A DNA stretch of 64,000 bases from Cafeteria roenbergensis (lineage: Eukaryota; Sar; Bigyra; Bicosoecida; Cafeteriaceae). Positions 21,201-34,300 of the stretch are shown piece after piece. The notes under the pieces are model-generated. The model saw only the letters and a program-made list of their open reading frames with translations, was not told the DNA's origin and did not search any database. The stretch is taken from NCBI GenBank assembly GCA_008330645.1, contig VLTN01000009.1, positions 1 to 64,000 on the forward strand, written 5' to 3'. Position numbers and translations under genes: made by a program. How positions within the stretch are numbered: the first letter of the stretch is position 1; each line of letters starts with the position of its first letter.

Positions 21201-24200
21201 GCGGCGCTGGGCGTGTTGCAGGCCACTGACCGGCTCTCTCTCCCGCCGGAGGTGCGGCCGGGCAAGGCTGTCCTCCGAACGGCGGTGGCCGAGCAGGCCG
21301 CCGCCCCGAGAGGCGACGACTGGCGGCTGGCTGGCCAAGCTTGCCCGGCTGAGGGCACCACGGGCGGGGCGGCGCTGTCGGGTGCGTCGACGGCAGAGGC
21401 GGCCTCCGCTCAGCGCGGGGCGCTGCCCGCGGCCGCGCCGCGCACGGGCTCTGCTGACGGCACCGGCGCCGGAGCGGGCCGCGCAGGGGCCTCCGGCGGC
21501 GACGCTGCCGCCGGCGCGTACAGCGCCGGAGTGCGGTGGAGCGAGGCGGAGGTGGATGCGTTCGGCAGCGGCTACTGGCGAGTGCTCCTCGCCCCGGCCA
21601 CGTTGCGGTCCCTGGCGCGGCTCCTGGCTGAGCGGGAGGGCGCGAGCCGGCTCGGGGCAATGTCGGTGCTGGCCACCGCCCTGGAGGCAGCGGGCCACCG
21701 GCCCTGCGCGGACCCCCCGCTGGGGCAGGAGGTCCTCGCGTCGGACGCGGGCGGGGCAATGGCCGGGCCGGTCGCGGGGTCCGGACCGGACTGGGCGACG
21801 GTGGTTGCCAGCATGGTGGCTCGTCGGCGCGGGGCTCTCACTGCGCTGGCCGCGGGGCTGGCGTCGGCGGACCCGGTGCTTGGACCGGCGGCGCTGAGGC
21901 TCACGCACTGCGTGGCGGCATCCTCCGCCGCCGCACGCCGCTCCCTGCTGCGGAACGGGTTCCACCGCCTTCTGGTGGGGGCTTGCGCCCAGGTGGAGGG
22001 CGGGTCGCCCGGCCACGCGCTGGCGCTGGCCGCGACTATGCTCTTCGCCGACCCGGCGCTGCCGCCGCCTGGCGGTTTCGCGGAGGAAATCGTCACCGGC
22101 GAGGTGGGGCGCAGCTGCGTGGGTCTGGTGGTGCGCCGGGCGCTGCGGCTTGTTAGCGGGGAGGGCGCGGCGGCGGCAGCGGCGGTCGTGGCCTTGACCC
22201 GGCTGGGGGCGGTGCCGCAGCTGCTGCGGCTGGTGTGCTCGACCGGGCAGGGCTCTGCTGCAGGTGCCGGCGAGGACGACGAGGACGACGACGACGACGA
22301 GGACGATGACGATGGCGACGAGAGTGACGAAGAGGACGATGGGGAGGATGACGAGGACGACGAGGGATTGGGAGTTGGAGGGCGTCGGCGCCGCGGGGCG
22401 GGCATCGGCGGCTGGGGCAGTGAGGCCAGCTACTGCGCCGCGGCCATCTGCGAGCGCCTGGCAGCGGACGAGGACACGCACCTCGCGCTGGCGGCGCCGC
22501 AGCCTCTGGCCCGGCTTATGAGCGTGCTCCAGGAGGCGCGCCTGGCCGCGGCGGTCGCCCAGGCCGCTGACGGGGGGCGGGCCGGCAGAGCCGCCGGCCG
22601 GTTGCGCGATCCGGCAAACCCAGCCGCAGGTGTGTCTGCCGCCGCAGCGGGAACGGATGCCGAGGACGAAGACGGCACCCCCCTGCCCGGCGCTGCAGCT
22701 GGTGCTGCCGGTGCTGCGGCTGACTCAGGCGCTGGTTCCGACGCGGCCGGAGACGGCGAGGGGGCCCCCCCCGGGGGAGCTCTTGCCGCGCTTGGGCTCG
22801 GCTCCCGAGACATGTCTCGCCTCGCCGCGCAGGCCGCCAGCCGCTGCCTGTACGCGCTGTCCACTTCCTCTGCCCTGGGCCCGGCGGGCAGAGCCGGAGT
22901 CCTGAGGGGCGCGCTCGTGACCGGCACGCTGCCGGCGCTGGTCGAGGCGGCGGGCGCCGACGAGGCGCGGCAGGTCGCGGCGGAGGAGGAGGCGGCCCGC
23001 CACGCCGGCAGAGCTGCCGTGGCGGCGGCAGAGCGGGCGAGGCTGCTCGCGGAGGAGGCGCTGTCCGGCGGGGCAAGCGCGGCGGAGACTCGCCGCCTCG
23101 TGGCCGAGCGCGGGGCCACCGCGCGACGCGCGCGGAGGGCGGTTTCGCGGGTGATCGAGGCGCAGGAGCGGCGCCAGGCTGCCGAGGCCACCGCGGAGGC
23201 GGCCGCTCTGCTCATCGGCGGCATGGCCCCGCGGTTTCGCGAGGCCGCGGAGGCGGCCGACGCTTCAGAGGGAGGGTGGGGCGAGCGGTCGGCGGCCGAC
23301 GTGCGGTCGGGCGGGGAGGCAGTGGCCGACGGAGTGATGCTTCGCGCGGAGGCGCCGGGCCCGACGTCCGCGGCCAGGGGGCGAGGTACAGCCGGCGAGC
23401 AGGCCGCTGCGTGGGCCGGCGGTGCCAGCTGCGCGGAAGACGGGTCGGCACTCGGGGCGGCCGGGGCCGGGAGCAGCAGCCGGCGCGATTGCCCCACGGG
23501 CGGCGGCGGGAGCTTGGGCGACGAGGGCTTGGGCGACTCCGTCCGACTCGCCAATCGGCTGGCAGCTGAGACCGCGCCGGCGCTGTGCGGCCTGGCGCTC
23601 GCAACCAGCTCTGCCCGTGTGAGGTCTGCAGCTCTGCTGGCGGTTTCGCGGCTCTGTAGTTGTCCCGCCGCCACCCGAATCGTCGCAGGGGCTGCCGGGG
23701 GCGTGGGCCTGGTTCTGGCGTTCTTCCCGGGGCTCAAGGGTCGTGAGGCCGCCTCACGGCAAGCGAGTGCAACGGGCGGCGGATCTGGGGGCGGCGGCAG
23801 GGGCGTGCGCACTGCAGTGGGTGCCGTTTTGCGGGCGGAGGCGTCGGACGAGGATGGCTTCTATCGCCGCGCGCTGCAGGAGGCGGAGGCTTCGTTCCTG
23901 GGACAGGCTGCCGGCGGCGCTGGGGGGGACCCGGTGACGAAGCGGCTGGCTCGCGCGGCGCTAGCGAGGGACGCCGCGTCGCTCAGCGTCGCTCCAACGG
24001 ATCTCGAGAGCGAAGCCGCGTGGGGAGAGGCTGCGTGGGGCGTGTCTCCCGGCAACCCGGCAACAGCCGCGGCGGGTGGCAGCGCCCAGCTGCGCGGCGC
24101 AACCGGCTCTGCCGCGGTGGTCCCCGCTGCAGCAGACAGCCTGAGCGCGCCTGCCCTGGGCGGGTGGAGCGTTGCGAGCACCGCGCTGCAAGCCGGCGCG

Positions 24201-27200
24201 GCCACGGGCAGCGTGGCGCTGGGTGGGCGGGCGGCGGGCGCCGATGCCGACGACGTTGATGCCGGCCCGATGGGAGCTGATGCGGACCCGATGCTTGGTG
24301 GCGGCTCCGCAACCGGCGGCGGCAGCAGCAGCAGCAGCGGTGGCGGCGGCGGCGGTGGCGGCGGCGCTGCCCCGGCGTCGTCAGCGGCCTTGCCCGCGTG
24401 GGCGTCGGCCGTGCTGGAGGAGGGGGATCCCCTGGCCGCGGCCTGGGCGGCGGGCAGTGCCGTGCTGGCCGGGGGCTCTGCCGGCAGTGGCGGTGCTAGC
24501 CATGGCGGCGGCAGTGCAGTTGACTCCGGCGCCGACGCGGATGCGGTCGAGGCGAGCGACGCGGGGTCGCTCATTGCCTGCGGCGGCGCCGGTGCCACTG
24601 AAGGCGCAGCCCTCGCTGCCTCGGCGCCTGGCGGCGGCGGCCAGACCGTCCCCGCCTGCGCCGTCCTGCGCCCCATGTCACGCGTCACCGCAAGATACGC
24701 CCCTTCCGCCTGGGCGCCCGCCGCTGGCCACGCGGGGCAGGCAGAGGCACTTCACGCTGCGCTGGCCGGCGCGCACGACCCGCTCGCCTCGCCCCCCCGC
24801 CGGGCCAGCTCGGACGCCACCGCGTTCCCGCTCCCGCTATGGACCCTGTGCGGCGCTCTCGCCCGGCTGCCGGGGCCGCGGGCGGTGCTGTGCCGGGCGG
24901 GCGTCCTCGACGCCGCCGTGGCCCGCTTCACCGCCGCCACGGGCCGCGACCGCCTCGACGAGCGGTGCAGGGCGGAGATCGCGCTGTTCATGGCCCGCTG
25001 CTGCGGCCACGTCATCCGCGGCTGGGGCACGGCCAACGACCGCCTCGTCGATCGCATGCGTTTCGGCGTCCCGGCCTGTGACGCAGCCAGCCTCGGCCGG
25101 CGCGGTATTGACGTGGCTGCGGCAAGAGTGTCGCTGGCTCGCGCGATGCGCTGCCCCAGGCTCGAGGCGGCGCACCGCGCCACGGCGGCAGAGCCGTCCA
25201 TCCTCGCCGACGAAGCCGCGTGGTCGGCCGGCGCCGCGGGTGGGTCCGCCGCCGCAGCGGCCATCTCAGCCGCAGCGGCCCGCACCGGGCCCGCCGCGGC
25301 CGCGCAGCTGCTACGAGCGGAGCGAGAGCTGCAGCGCCAGCTGGGAGCCGCCCTGGCGCCCTGGGAGGCCGACCTGGCCGCCGACGTGCCGGCCGCGGCC
25401 GGGGACCTGGCAGCTGGCAGAGCGCTCCCCCCGAGCGGAAGGCGCCGCCTCGGGCTCGGCTGCGCGCCCCTTGAGCTCGCGGTTTCGCGTGCCGCAGAGC
25501 CCCCTCCGCAGGGCTCTGCTCCCTCCGCGGCGAGAGACGCGCACGTGGTGGTGGCGGGCTGCGTGCGGCTGGCGGCGTTCGGGAGGACGAGGAGGGCTCG
25601 GTACGGAGGGGCGCTGGCCCTCGGCCGTCTGGCAGCTGACTCGGCGGCCACAGCCGCAGTCCTGCTGGCCGAGGGGGCGGTGCCGGCCCTGGCCTCGCTG
25701 CTGGCTGACCCGCGCAGCCCGCCTCCGGTCACGGCAGCGGCGCTGCGGGCGCTGGCGAGGCTGGTCGCGCACGACCAGGGCGCCGGCGGCGGCGCGGAGC
25801 GCATCGGCCCCATGCGGCGTGCCGTGGCGGTGTCCGGGGCCGTCAAGTTCATCCGCGGTTTCGCGAGCGCTGCGAGGCAGGGTCCACCGGAGGCGGACAC
25901 GGGGAGCTCTGCAGCCGCCACCGGAGGGCGAGCGGGCCTGCATGGCGCCGCAGGAAGCCCCCCCGTGTCACCCTTGCTGTCTGGTTTGCAAGCCCCAACC
26001 GGACCGATGGCGCTTGCACAAGCGGGCGGCGGTGGTTCTGAGGAATCGGCCGTTTCCGCGGCAGACAGCGGCGCTCTGTTGGCGGCTGCTGCTGGTGCCG
26101 GTGGCGGTGCCGGAGACGGTGCCGGTGGCGGTGGCGGTGCCGGTGGCGGTGGCGGTGCCGGTGGCGGTGGCGGTGCCGGTACCGGTGGAGGCGAGAGCAG
26201 CGCATCGCCGGAATCGCCCGCCCTGGCGCGGTCGGGACCCTCAACGCACCGGCCAGCGAGCGAGGACGGGTCACTCTCGTCCCTCGCCACGGCGCTGCTG
26301 CTCGCGCTGGGTGACGACGCGACGCGCCTGGGAATGGGCCGGCTGGGCCAGGAGGAGGGTTTGGCCCCGGCAGAGCGTGCCTCCGCCGCCCCGACAGCCC
26401 CGGCGTGGGCAAGGCCTGGGCGAGACGGCAGGCAGAGGCAGGACGGCGCCAGCGGCGCGCACGCGCTGGGGCCGTGGCGGGCCGGCGGGTGGGGCGACAA
26501 TGGCGCCCAGGAAGCGGACGGCGAGGGCGGTGGCGGGCACGGGTGGGGCGTCGACGATGCCCCGCTGTCCCTGGGGGTGGTGGCGGAGGAGGAGGCTGTC
26601 GCCGCGGAGGAGGCGGAGGAGGGCGAGGCCGCGGACAGCAAGCCCCTGACTGCACAGGGCGTGGCGGCGGGCAGAGCCGGCGTGCCACCCAGCGCGCTGT
26701 CCGGCAGCGGGGCTGTGAGTCTGCCCCCGGCGGCGGGAGTCGCAGCGCAGGGCGGCGCCCGGGCCAGGGCCAACCTTCGCGGCTCTGCACAGCCATTCGG
26801 CTCTGCAGGGGACAGCTCTGCCGTTTCCGGCTCTGCAGAATCTGCGCAGGAATCCTCCCAAGGACCGTCGCCCGCTGGCGCAACGGTGACCGCAGGCCCG
26901 AGCCTTGACAGCGGGGCAGTGACGCCGCTTGGGCCCCCAGCGGGATCCTCACGCTCGCCACGCTCTTGGAACGATCGGCAGCGCCCGGGACGCGGGGCGT
27001 CCGGGTCGCGCGCGCCGCCCCCGAGGCTCTCGCCGCTGCCGTCGTCGGAAGTCCGCGGGCGACGGCCCCAGCTGAGCCCGCTGCGGCCCCGGCCCGCCGC
27101 AGCGCCCTCCTCGAAGCCGCCGTCCCCGGGGGCGCTCGACGCGGGCCCCAGCCTGCAGAGCCTCCCCAGCACGGTCGGGTGGGCGCCCCCCGACCCCCGG

Positions 27201-27893
27201 CCGGGCGACGACATGCTTGTTCCAGCGGGGTCCCTCCCGGCACGAGCGCCGCCGCGGGTCCTGCCTGGGGGAGCCAGGCTGCCGCCGCCCTTCCGTAGGA
27301 ACAGGGCGCCGCCCGTGAGCGGCACCGCGCCCGGCACCGCCGAGGACCCGGCCTTCCGAACCCCTCTTGGAGCAGAGCCGGCCTCCTTCGCGGACCCCAC
27401 CGCGGCCCCCGCGGGATCCACACTCGACGCGCTGTCGGTGGCGCGGTCGAGCGCAGCCAGGGCTTTGGATGCTGCCACCGCGGTTCTGAGCAGGCCAGAG
27501 GGCGGTGCCGCCGTGCCTGGTGCTTCGCGCCCTCGTCCCACGGCCGGAACCGAGCGGGTCGGGAGCGGCACCGGCGCAGCGTCGGCAGCCAGAATCCAGC
27601 AGCAGCTGGCTGCCCGGGCAGGCCTTCTGGACCCGTCCTTCGCGCGCTCAACGGGCCGCAAGGCCGGCCGCAGCAGACGAAACGTTTCCGACGCAGCAGC
27701 GGAGCTGGCGGCCAGGCGGCGGACCAACGCTGCAGCCGCCCTCTCCGCAAGTATCCGGCAGTCGGGGGGCGCGGGAACGGACCCGAGGGCGGTCGCCGAC
27801 TCGAAGCGCAGGCTCCTGGGCAAGGCCGGGGACCCGCCGCGGCGAGCGACGCTGGCAGAGCGCCAGGCTGCTTCTGGGCCGCCTCGGGGCTGA
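18260..27893 (+). CDS. Giant armadillo-type repeat protein, three exons (18260-18311, 18581-18728, 18923-27893)
   Basis: The N-terminus was pieced together from splice sites: ATG at 18260, donor GTGAGC at 18312, acceptor CTTTTGCAG at 18580, donor GTGAGA at 18729 and acceptor CTCGCAG at 18922. Both junctions keep phase, giving MASDLRESEHEVAAGDVVE, a plausible FYVVSRMVDPVEPAPNKHW segment, then VRVMSLSDSLATTQ. The total is 3056 aa. An IQ-like helix (ASVVQTAWRLRK) lies near residue 264. Helical repeat blocks of armadillo/HEAT character recur, clearest near 2290-2350 (AEGAVPALASLLADP, AALRALARLVAHDQ) and around 1050-1180. They are broken up by acidic runs (about 387-573 and 1180-1217), Ala/Arg-rich coiled-coil-like helices (about 1420-1510) and long Gly/Ser/Ala linkers. 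The C-terminal 500 residues are Pro/Ser-rich and probably disordered. It is probably a scaffold. Partner and location are unknown, and I recognise no family. Confidence 0.75.
18815..18907 (+). repeat. Short tandem repeat in intron 2 of the armadillo gene
   Basis: Units of about 16-18 bp built on CTGCCCCGACTGCCTG recur about five times, with small changes, just before the acceptor at 18922. The pyrimidine-rich units double as the polypyrimidine tract. Confidence 0.8.
20251..20317 (+). repeat. (GAG/GAC)n tract coding Glu/Asp
   Basis: A purine-rich triplet tract within the armadillo gene, encoding an acidic run (EEEEDEEDDDGGEEEEEEE) of about 20 residues. The purine asymmetry on the coding strand could form triplex DNA. 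Confidence 0.9.
22271..22366 (+). repeat. (GAC/GAT/GAG)n tract coding Asp/Glu
   Basis: A second acidic run in the armadillo gene, nearly all Asp and Glu for about 30 residues. Its codons are mixed, so it is selected or old at the protein level rather than a fresh triplet expansion. Confidence 0.9.
26091..26190 (+). repeat. GGTGGCGGTGCC-type repeat coding a Gly/Ala linker
   Basis: Blocks of GGTGGCGGTGCCGGTGGC recur about six times in the armadillo gene and encode alternating Gly and Ala, a flexible linker. Confidence 0.85.
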
Positions 27894-28382
27894 CCTCTGC
27901 GCGGTCTCAGCCCACAGGGGGCCGGCTGACGGTCCGGTGCTGCCTGCCTGTCCGTGTCCGCCCTGCGCGTGTGAGCCGCGCTGGGCTGGTGTGTGTGTGC
28001 GCGGAGCTGGTGCCAGTGCGCGGATGCGGCTGCTGGCTCCACGCGATCGTTTCCGCCCAACGGATGCGGCTGCTGGCTCCACGCGATCGTTTCCACCCAA
28101 CGGATGCGGCTGCTGGCTCCACGCGATCGTTTCCACTCAACGGATGCGGCTGATTTTCACTCGCGACAAATGCGAGCCTGCAAAGTGCGCGGGGCGCAAG
28201 GGTGCGACACGAGCAGTGTTGGGGGGTTCACTTTAGCGACACGCAAGCTTTTGTAAGCGCAGATTGGGTCGCAACCCATGGCACAAGTTCGCCACCCCAC
28301 CTCCCCCACACACACCAACGATCCATCCGCTGTCGCTGCCGCCCGCAGCCACCCGCAAGTGGGCACACACCCACGGCGCGCT
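27894..28382. other. Convergent 3' intergenic region with a 40-bp minisatellite
   Basis: This lies between the TGA of the armadillo gene and the TGA of the ankyrin gene, so it holds both 3' UTRs. Apart from the minisatellite (28021-28152) I see nothing defined. The right half is less GC-rich than the genes. Confidence 0.6.
28021..28152. repeat. 40-bp minisatellite, 3.3 copies
   Basis: Units start at 28021, 28061, 28101 and 28141 (last one partial, 12 bp). Each opens CGGATGCGGCTGCTGGCTCC and continues ACGCGATCGTTTCC. The three full copies differ at only two positions near the unit end (GCCCAA, ACCCAA, ACTCAA). Each holds the palindrome CGATCG. Confidence 0.95.
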
Positions 28383-31300
28383 TCACAGAGTGGATTGGAA
28401 GCCGATGGCGTCGTCAGCGCTGCGAGCGCGACGCAGCTGCAGCGGGCTGCTGTGCTCTGGGCGGGGCGGCGAGCCCTGAAGACCCAAGCCCCCGCCGAGG
28501 AGGCCCCCGCCGAGGAGCGCCGAAGGGCTGGACAGCTCTCCCGCCCCGAGCAGTCCAAAGTGCGTTTCCAGCGCTCCCACGGCCTCGGCATCGTGGCCAG
28601 GCGCCGTGGGCTCGGGCCGACCAAGGGGCTGGCCCGCGGCCGAGTGCACCCGCCCCCGGGGCGGAGGCAGCCGCGCCGCGCCGCCCGCGCCGCCCGCGCC
28701 CCCGGCCCGGCCCGCCCCCTTGGCCATGTCCGCCCAGGCCATCCCGCTGCTCGGCCGCCGGGGCGGCGTCGTGGGGGCGGGGAGCCTCACGCCGCCGGGC
28801 TGGTCACGGTGTCCCGCCGGCGCCGCGGGCGCCTGGGGTGCTGACGGTCCGGTACGGCCCGCCGCCGTTGAGGAGCGATGCCAGTCTGTGAGCTGGTCGT
28901 CTGTCCGGGCGGGCTCCAGCGCCGACGTGATGTCTGCAGACCAGCCGAGCGAGAAGCCTTCGGAAGGCGCGCCGCCGCCGAGAGCCCCCTGGCTTGCGCC
29001 CGGGCCGGCGTCGGCGCCGCTGAGCGCAAAGCCACCCTCGCCGAGGCTTCCCATCGCGTAGCCGCCCATGAACCCGGGTCCGCCGCCCACTCCGCTGAGC
29101 GCACCGAACGCCCCGTCCATGTCACCGGCACCAGCGCCGAGCCCCGCCCCGCCATCGCCGCCGCTGGCACCGCCCACCCGCGGGCCAGTGGCGGTACCAG
29201 CAGCGAGCGCCGGGCTGGCGGCCTGCCCTGGGCTCGCCGACAGCACCGACGAGCCCAGCCCGATGTCGCCACCGGCCAAGCCAACTGCCGCCGGGTCGGC
29301 CACCAGCCCAACGGACACGGCTCCCGGGCCTGCGGCATGGTCGCCCTCGCCCACACCTGCCCCGGAGCCGGCGCCGCTCTTGGGAGCCGTCATCGAGGCG
29401 CCGCTGCCCTGTCCGGCAGCGCGGCCCTTCGCCGACGAAGCTTTGCCGGACGCCGCAGGCTTGGCCGACGTTGCGGCCGCGGCCGCCTCCGCCGACGATG
29501 CCGCAGCGGCAGAGGCAGTTTCAGCAGTCGGCGCAGCAGCGGCGGCAGCAGCAGCAGCAGCGGCGGCGGCGGCGGCGGCTGCCGCTGCCTGGTCCGTCTG
29601 CTGTTTGCGCTGCTTCTGGCGCTGCTTCTGGCGCTGCTTCTTGCCCCGCTTGCGCGAGGTCGCCTCCTGCTCCGCCTCCTCCTGCTGCCGGAGCACCTCT
29701 AGCAGGGCCACCTCCGCCTCACGCGCCCCCTCCTCCATCGCGGCCCCGGCCTGGCGCAGCACCTCCGCCACCTCCGCGCACTCCTTCTGCTGCGCCACGT
29801 CGATCGCGGTCTCCTCCCGGCGGTTGCGCAGGAGCGGGTTCGCGCCCAGCGCCAGCAGCGCCAGCACTGCCGCTCGACCGCCCGGCCGCCCGGCGGCGTA
29901 ATGAAGCGCCGAGTTGCCCTGCTTGTCCTGCGCGTTGACGTCGCCCATCACAGCAGCCACCGCGGCGGAGGCGTCGCTGCCAGGCAGGTCCAGGCCCATC
30001 GCAGCGGCGGGGTCCCACCCTGCCGGCGAGAAGAAGGAGGCGCCGGCGGCCGCTGCGCTGCTGCTGCTGATGCCTCCGGGCCGGCCGGGAGACCCTCGCT
30101 TGGCAGGCTTGGCCGCAGCGGCGGCGCCGGCGCCACCACCGGCGGCCCCTCGATGCTGTTGCTTCTGGGTCAACGGGCTGAGACCCGCTCTGCTGATGGC
30201 CGCGGAAATGATGCAGCGAAGGACCAACATCGCGGTTTCGTCCGTTGCGGATCCCCCCAGCAGAGCGGTCAGCACCGTGGCTCCCGTCTTGCCGCTGTGG
30301 GCGGAGAGCGACGCCCCACGGTCCACCAGCAGCGCGCACGAGAGGTGCTCGCCTCTGGACGCCGCCAGCATAAGCGGCGTCTCGCCCGTGCGGGACGGCG
30401 TGTCGGGGTTTGCGCCCAGCCGCAGCACGACCTCAAGCACCGCCGGGCCGCGGCACAGCGCCACCACGCCCAGCAGCGTGTGCTGGGGCAGCTTGGGGTC
30501 GATGAGTATCTTTCCCCCGGGCACGGTCGACGCCTCCGAGGACCTGTCGTACCGAACGGCTTCGAGCTCGGCGCCGGCGCTGGCAATGTCTGCCGCCACC
30601 GAGGCATGCGTTTCGCAAACGGCGTTGACCAGCGCCCAGTGCAGGGTCGTGCTGCCAGCAAAGGAGGGGTCTGCCGCCGTGTGCGCCGTCAGCAGCGACC
30701 GCACAATGGCTGCGTGGCCGCGGGAGGCGGCCAGCTGCAGAGCCGCGCTGCCGCTGCGGTTCTCGGCCAGCGGGTCCGCGCCCTTCGCCAGCAGCCAACG
30801 CACCACGCCGGCCTGCTCCCGCTTGTCGTCCGCCACGCAGTGCAGCGCGGTCCCAGCCGGACCCTTGGCGTGCACGGACCCGTCGTGGGCGGCCAGCCAG
30901 TCAAGCATGGGCAGGTGACCGGCTCTCGCGGCCTTCATCAGCGCGGTTTCACGGCGTGCCACGGCGGCCTCCTCGTGCCGGACGGACACCGAGGCGTTGG
31001 TGACGAGCCACTCCGCCATGACCACCGTGCCGGCGTGCGCGGCAGTCATGAGCGGGGTCCAGCCGCCCTCGTCCTCCTCCTGGAACCAGCCCCCCGCCCG
31101 CAGCAGCAGGGCCGCCACCTCGATATCGCCGTCGTTGGCGGCCTGGGCGCAGGCGTTCACGCCGGAGCGAGGCTCGCTCTTGTTCGGGTCCGCGCCAGCG
31201 AGCAGCAGCACCCGCACTGCCTCGGCAGAGCCCTCCGCAACCGCAGCCACCAGCGGCAGCTCGCCGCTCTTGGAGGGCACGTTGGGGTCCACGCGGCGAC

Positions 31301-34300
31301 GCGCCCCCCTGAGCGGCACCGCCACCACCGGCACTGCGGGCCACCACCGCCGGGGGTCCTCCTGCTCAAAGGGATCGCCCTCCGGCGCGCCGCTGGCGAG
31401 GGGGAACCGCGGCCTCCCGGCAAGCGTCGTCGAGACCGCGCCTGCGGCTTCGAGCCCTCCCCTGCCGGACGCGACGAGCGAGGTCTCCGCAGCGGAGTCC
31501 TTCCCGCTGCCCTGCCCGCCGCGCGGCGCCGCCGCCCTGCTCTTGCCGTCGCCTCCACCAGCACCACCGCTGCTGTTGCTGCTGCCGCTTGTGGTGGTGC
31601 CGCTGCTGGTGGTGCCGCCGTCAGTGCCAGCTTGAAGCAGGGCCATCGGCGCCCCGCCGAGGCCTGGCCTGCCCGCCGCTGCATCGGCGCCCACGCCTGA
31701 CAGAGCCGCGCTCGAGGGGTCAGACCCCCCTGTCTGCGAGGCAGTCCCGCCCGCCAGCGCCCTGGCCTTGGCTCGGGCCTGCTGCTCTGCGAGCGCGCTC
31801 ATGGGTAGGTAGAGGGCGCCCTTGAAGCGAACCAGGCCGTCCATATCCGGGAACCGCTCGGCGCTGTCGCCGCCGAGCGAGCGCGACTGGTATGCGAAGA
31901 GCATCGACCGGAGCGGCGCCACGACGTGGTTCCACTCCTCGACGCCGCAGCGCGCCCAGCAGCGCGCCACCATGGCCGACTGGGCAATCTGCTCCGCCAG
32001 GCCCAGCGCGGGCCCCTCGTCCACGCCGGGAAGGCTCTCTCCGCGGTCGCGGGCGAGGAGAGCAGACACCTCGGCTCGGATGCCGCCGTCGGGCTCTGCC
32101 GCCTGCGACAGCAGCGCGGCGTCCCAGGTTGCGGCGGTGGCGGCGTCTCTCGCCGCATCTGCAGGCGCGGCGCCCGCGGAGTCGCCGGTGGCAGGTTCTG
32201 CGGAGTCACTGCCACCGGAGCTGCCGCTGCCCGCTGCTGCCTCGTCGCCATCGGCTCCTGCCGCTGAGCCCGCGGGCGCGGTTTCGGGCGCCGGCGCTGC
32301 CTCCAGCTGCCTGGCCCGCACGCGGGCGGTGACCTGGTCTAGCGCTGCCACGAGCGCCCTGCTCGCCTCAGAGGACGCGCTGAACAGCGTGGCGGCGACG
32401 TGAGCGCCTGCGCTGAGCGTGGCCGACCAGGCGGACTGGGCGATAGCCGGGGGGGTTGCGAAGGGGGGCGCCATCACCAGCGCAAGGCGCGCCGCCGGGC
32501 ACAGGGCGAGGAGGATGTCATCGGCCGCCTCGGTGAAGAGCGGGGCGGAGGCTCGGCAGAACAGGGGCGGCACCGCGGCCGAGCGATCGCGGAACAGGGC
32601 CGGGGCCACCGCGCGCAGAGCGATGCGGAGTCGCTCGCGCATGGGCGACTCGGTGCAGGGAATCGGCGAGCCGGGGCTCCGCATGGCGTGAGCCAGCAAC
32701 ACGCGAGCCCGGTGCTGCGGCTCGAGGAGCGCGGCCAGGACGAGGCACTCGGCGGGGTCAGCCAGCATGGTGACGACGCACAGACCGAGGGCGGCGTCGA
32801 GGAGGCGGCTGCTGCGGGAGAAGGACAGCCTCGCCTCGGCCTCGGCGTGGGCGGCGTCGGCGGCAGCCTCGGCGGCGTCCGCGGCGGCCTCGGCGGCGGC
32901 GGCGGCGGCCTCGGCTGCGGCCAGCTGCGCGGCGGCCTTGTCGACATCGAAGGGTTCGTCCGCGAGCGGGGTCGCGGGGCTGTCGTCAGAAGCGGCGTCT
33001 GAGGCACCCGCGCTAGAGTCCGCGTCGTCCGCTGCTGGCTCCTTCGCTTGCTTGGGGGCCTCGTCCTGCTGCTCGGGGTCCGGCGGCAGCGTCCGCAGGG
33101 CGGCCGCGAAGTCTGCGGTGAGGTCGGCTAGGCGGCACGCGCCCCCCTCCCCGATGATGGGAGCAATGGACATGACTGCGAGCAGGGCGGCCGACGACTC
33201 TGGGTCGAGTGAGCGCTCCATCGCGATGCCGAGCGCGCCGGCGGCACGGCTGAGCAAGGACGCGCCGCCGTCGCGCGGGCTGCCGAGGCCAATGCAGGCT
33301 CGCAGACTGTGCCTGACAGCGAGGCAGAGCCACAGCGCGCTAACGTGCCGGCCGCTGGAGGTCAGGGATGCGGCCGCTGAGGCTGCCGCGGCCTCTACGC
33401 AGCGGCGCGGCGGCGCCGAGATGAGGCCAGCGTTCCAAGCGAAACGCATGCCTCCTGGGAAGGGCGACACGTCCCCCGGCATGAGCAGGGCCGCCACGGC
33501 ATGGCGAGTGTGCCGCTCGACCAGCTCTGGCGGCAGCGGGCTGGGCACCGCGCTCTGCAGCTCGGTGATCACCAGCGGAGGCTGCGGCGGCGGCGCTCCC
33601 GCCGGTGCAAGCTCGCCCCCGGCAGCAGCACCGCCGGCCGCGGCGTCCGCCTGCGCTGGCGCCGAGGGCCCGTCCGGGTACGGCGTGGAGCAGCCCAGCC
33701 GGGAGCACGTGGAACGCAGTCGCGCCGTCTCGTCCGCCGGCAGCTCCTTGTCCAGAAACGGCCCCAGCTCTGCCCTGATGGAGCACGTGAGAGACGCTGC
33801 GAGGGTGGTGACGGCGGTTCCCCAGATGGTGGCGCAGGCCATCCAGCCTGACTTGTCTCTGACGGCGGTGACGAGGACGTCTGAGACGGCCGCTGCCATG
33901 GCGCGCGAGTCGAGCCTGGCCTCGCTAGCGGCCTCCACGGCGCGGCGGAGCACGGCAGCGGGGTCGCCGCTGCCCAGGATGCCGCGGCGCATCTGCTGGA
34001 GCGCGCTGCTCGTCTGGGCGGCGGTCTCCGGGTCCAGCGAGGCGCTGAACGCCTCTGTGAGCATCGTTTGAAGCTTGTCCGCCGTCAGGCTGGCCAAGTC
34101 GCCGCTGTTGCCGGCAGCGTCCGGGCGCAGAGCCACGGCCAGCGGGCTTTCGTCGCCAAGCCCCAGTGCCTCAGTCGCGGCGTCCGGCGCGGTGGAGCCG
34201 GAGTCCGCGCCTGCCACTGTCCGGAACTGCGCAGAAATCTCGGCAGCGGCGTCCGCGGCCCGGGAGAGCGCGTCCGCGGCCTCGTCAGGGTTCACGCCCA

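Noticed and set aside
24172-26649. Plus-strand second-frame open frame of about 825 codons inside the armadillo gene
   Set aside because: It is an Arg/Pro-dominated frame shadow of the real reading frame.
28021-28152. CRISPR-like array
   Set aside because: The units are directly adjacent with no unique spacers, in a eukaryotic genome. It is a minisatellite.
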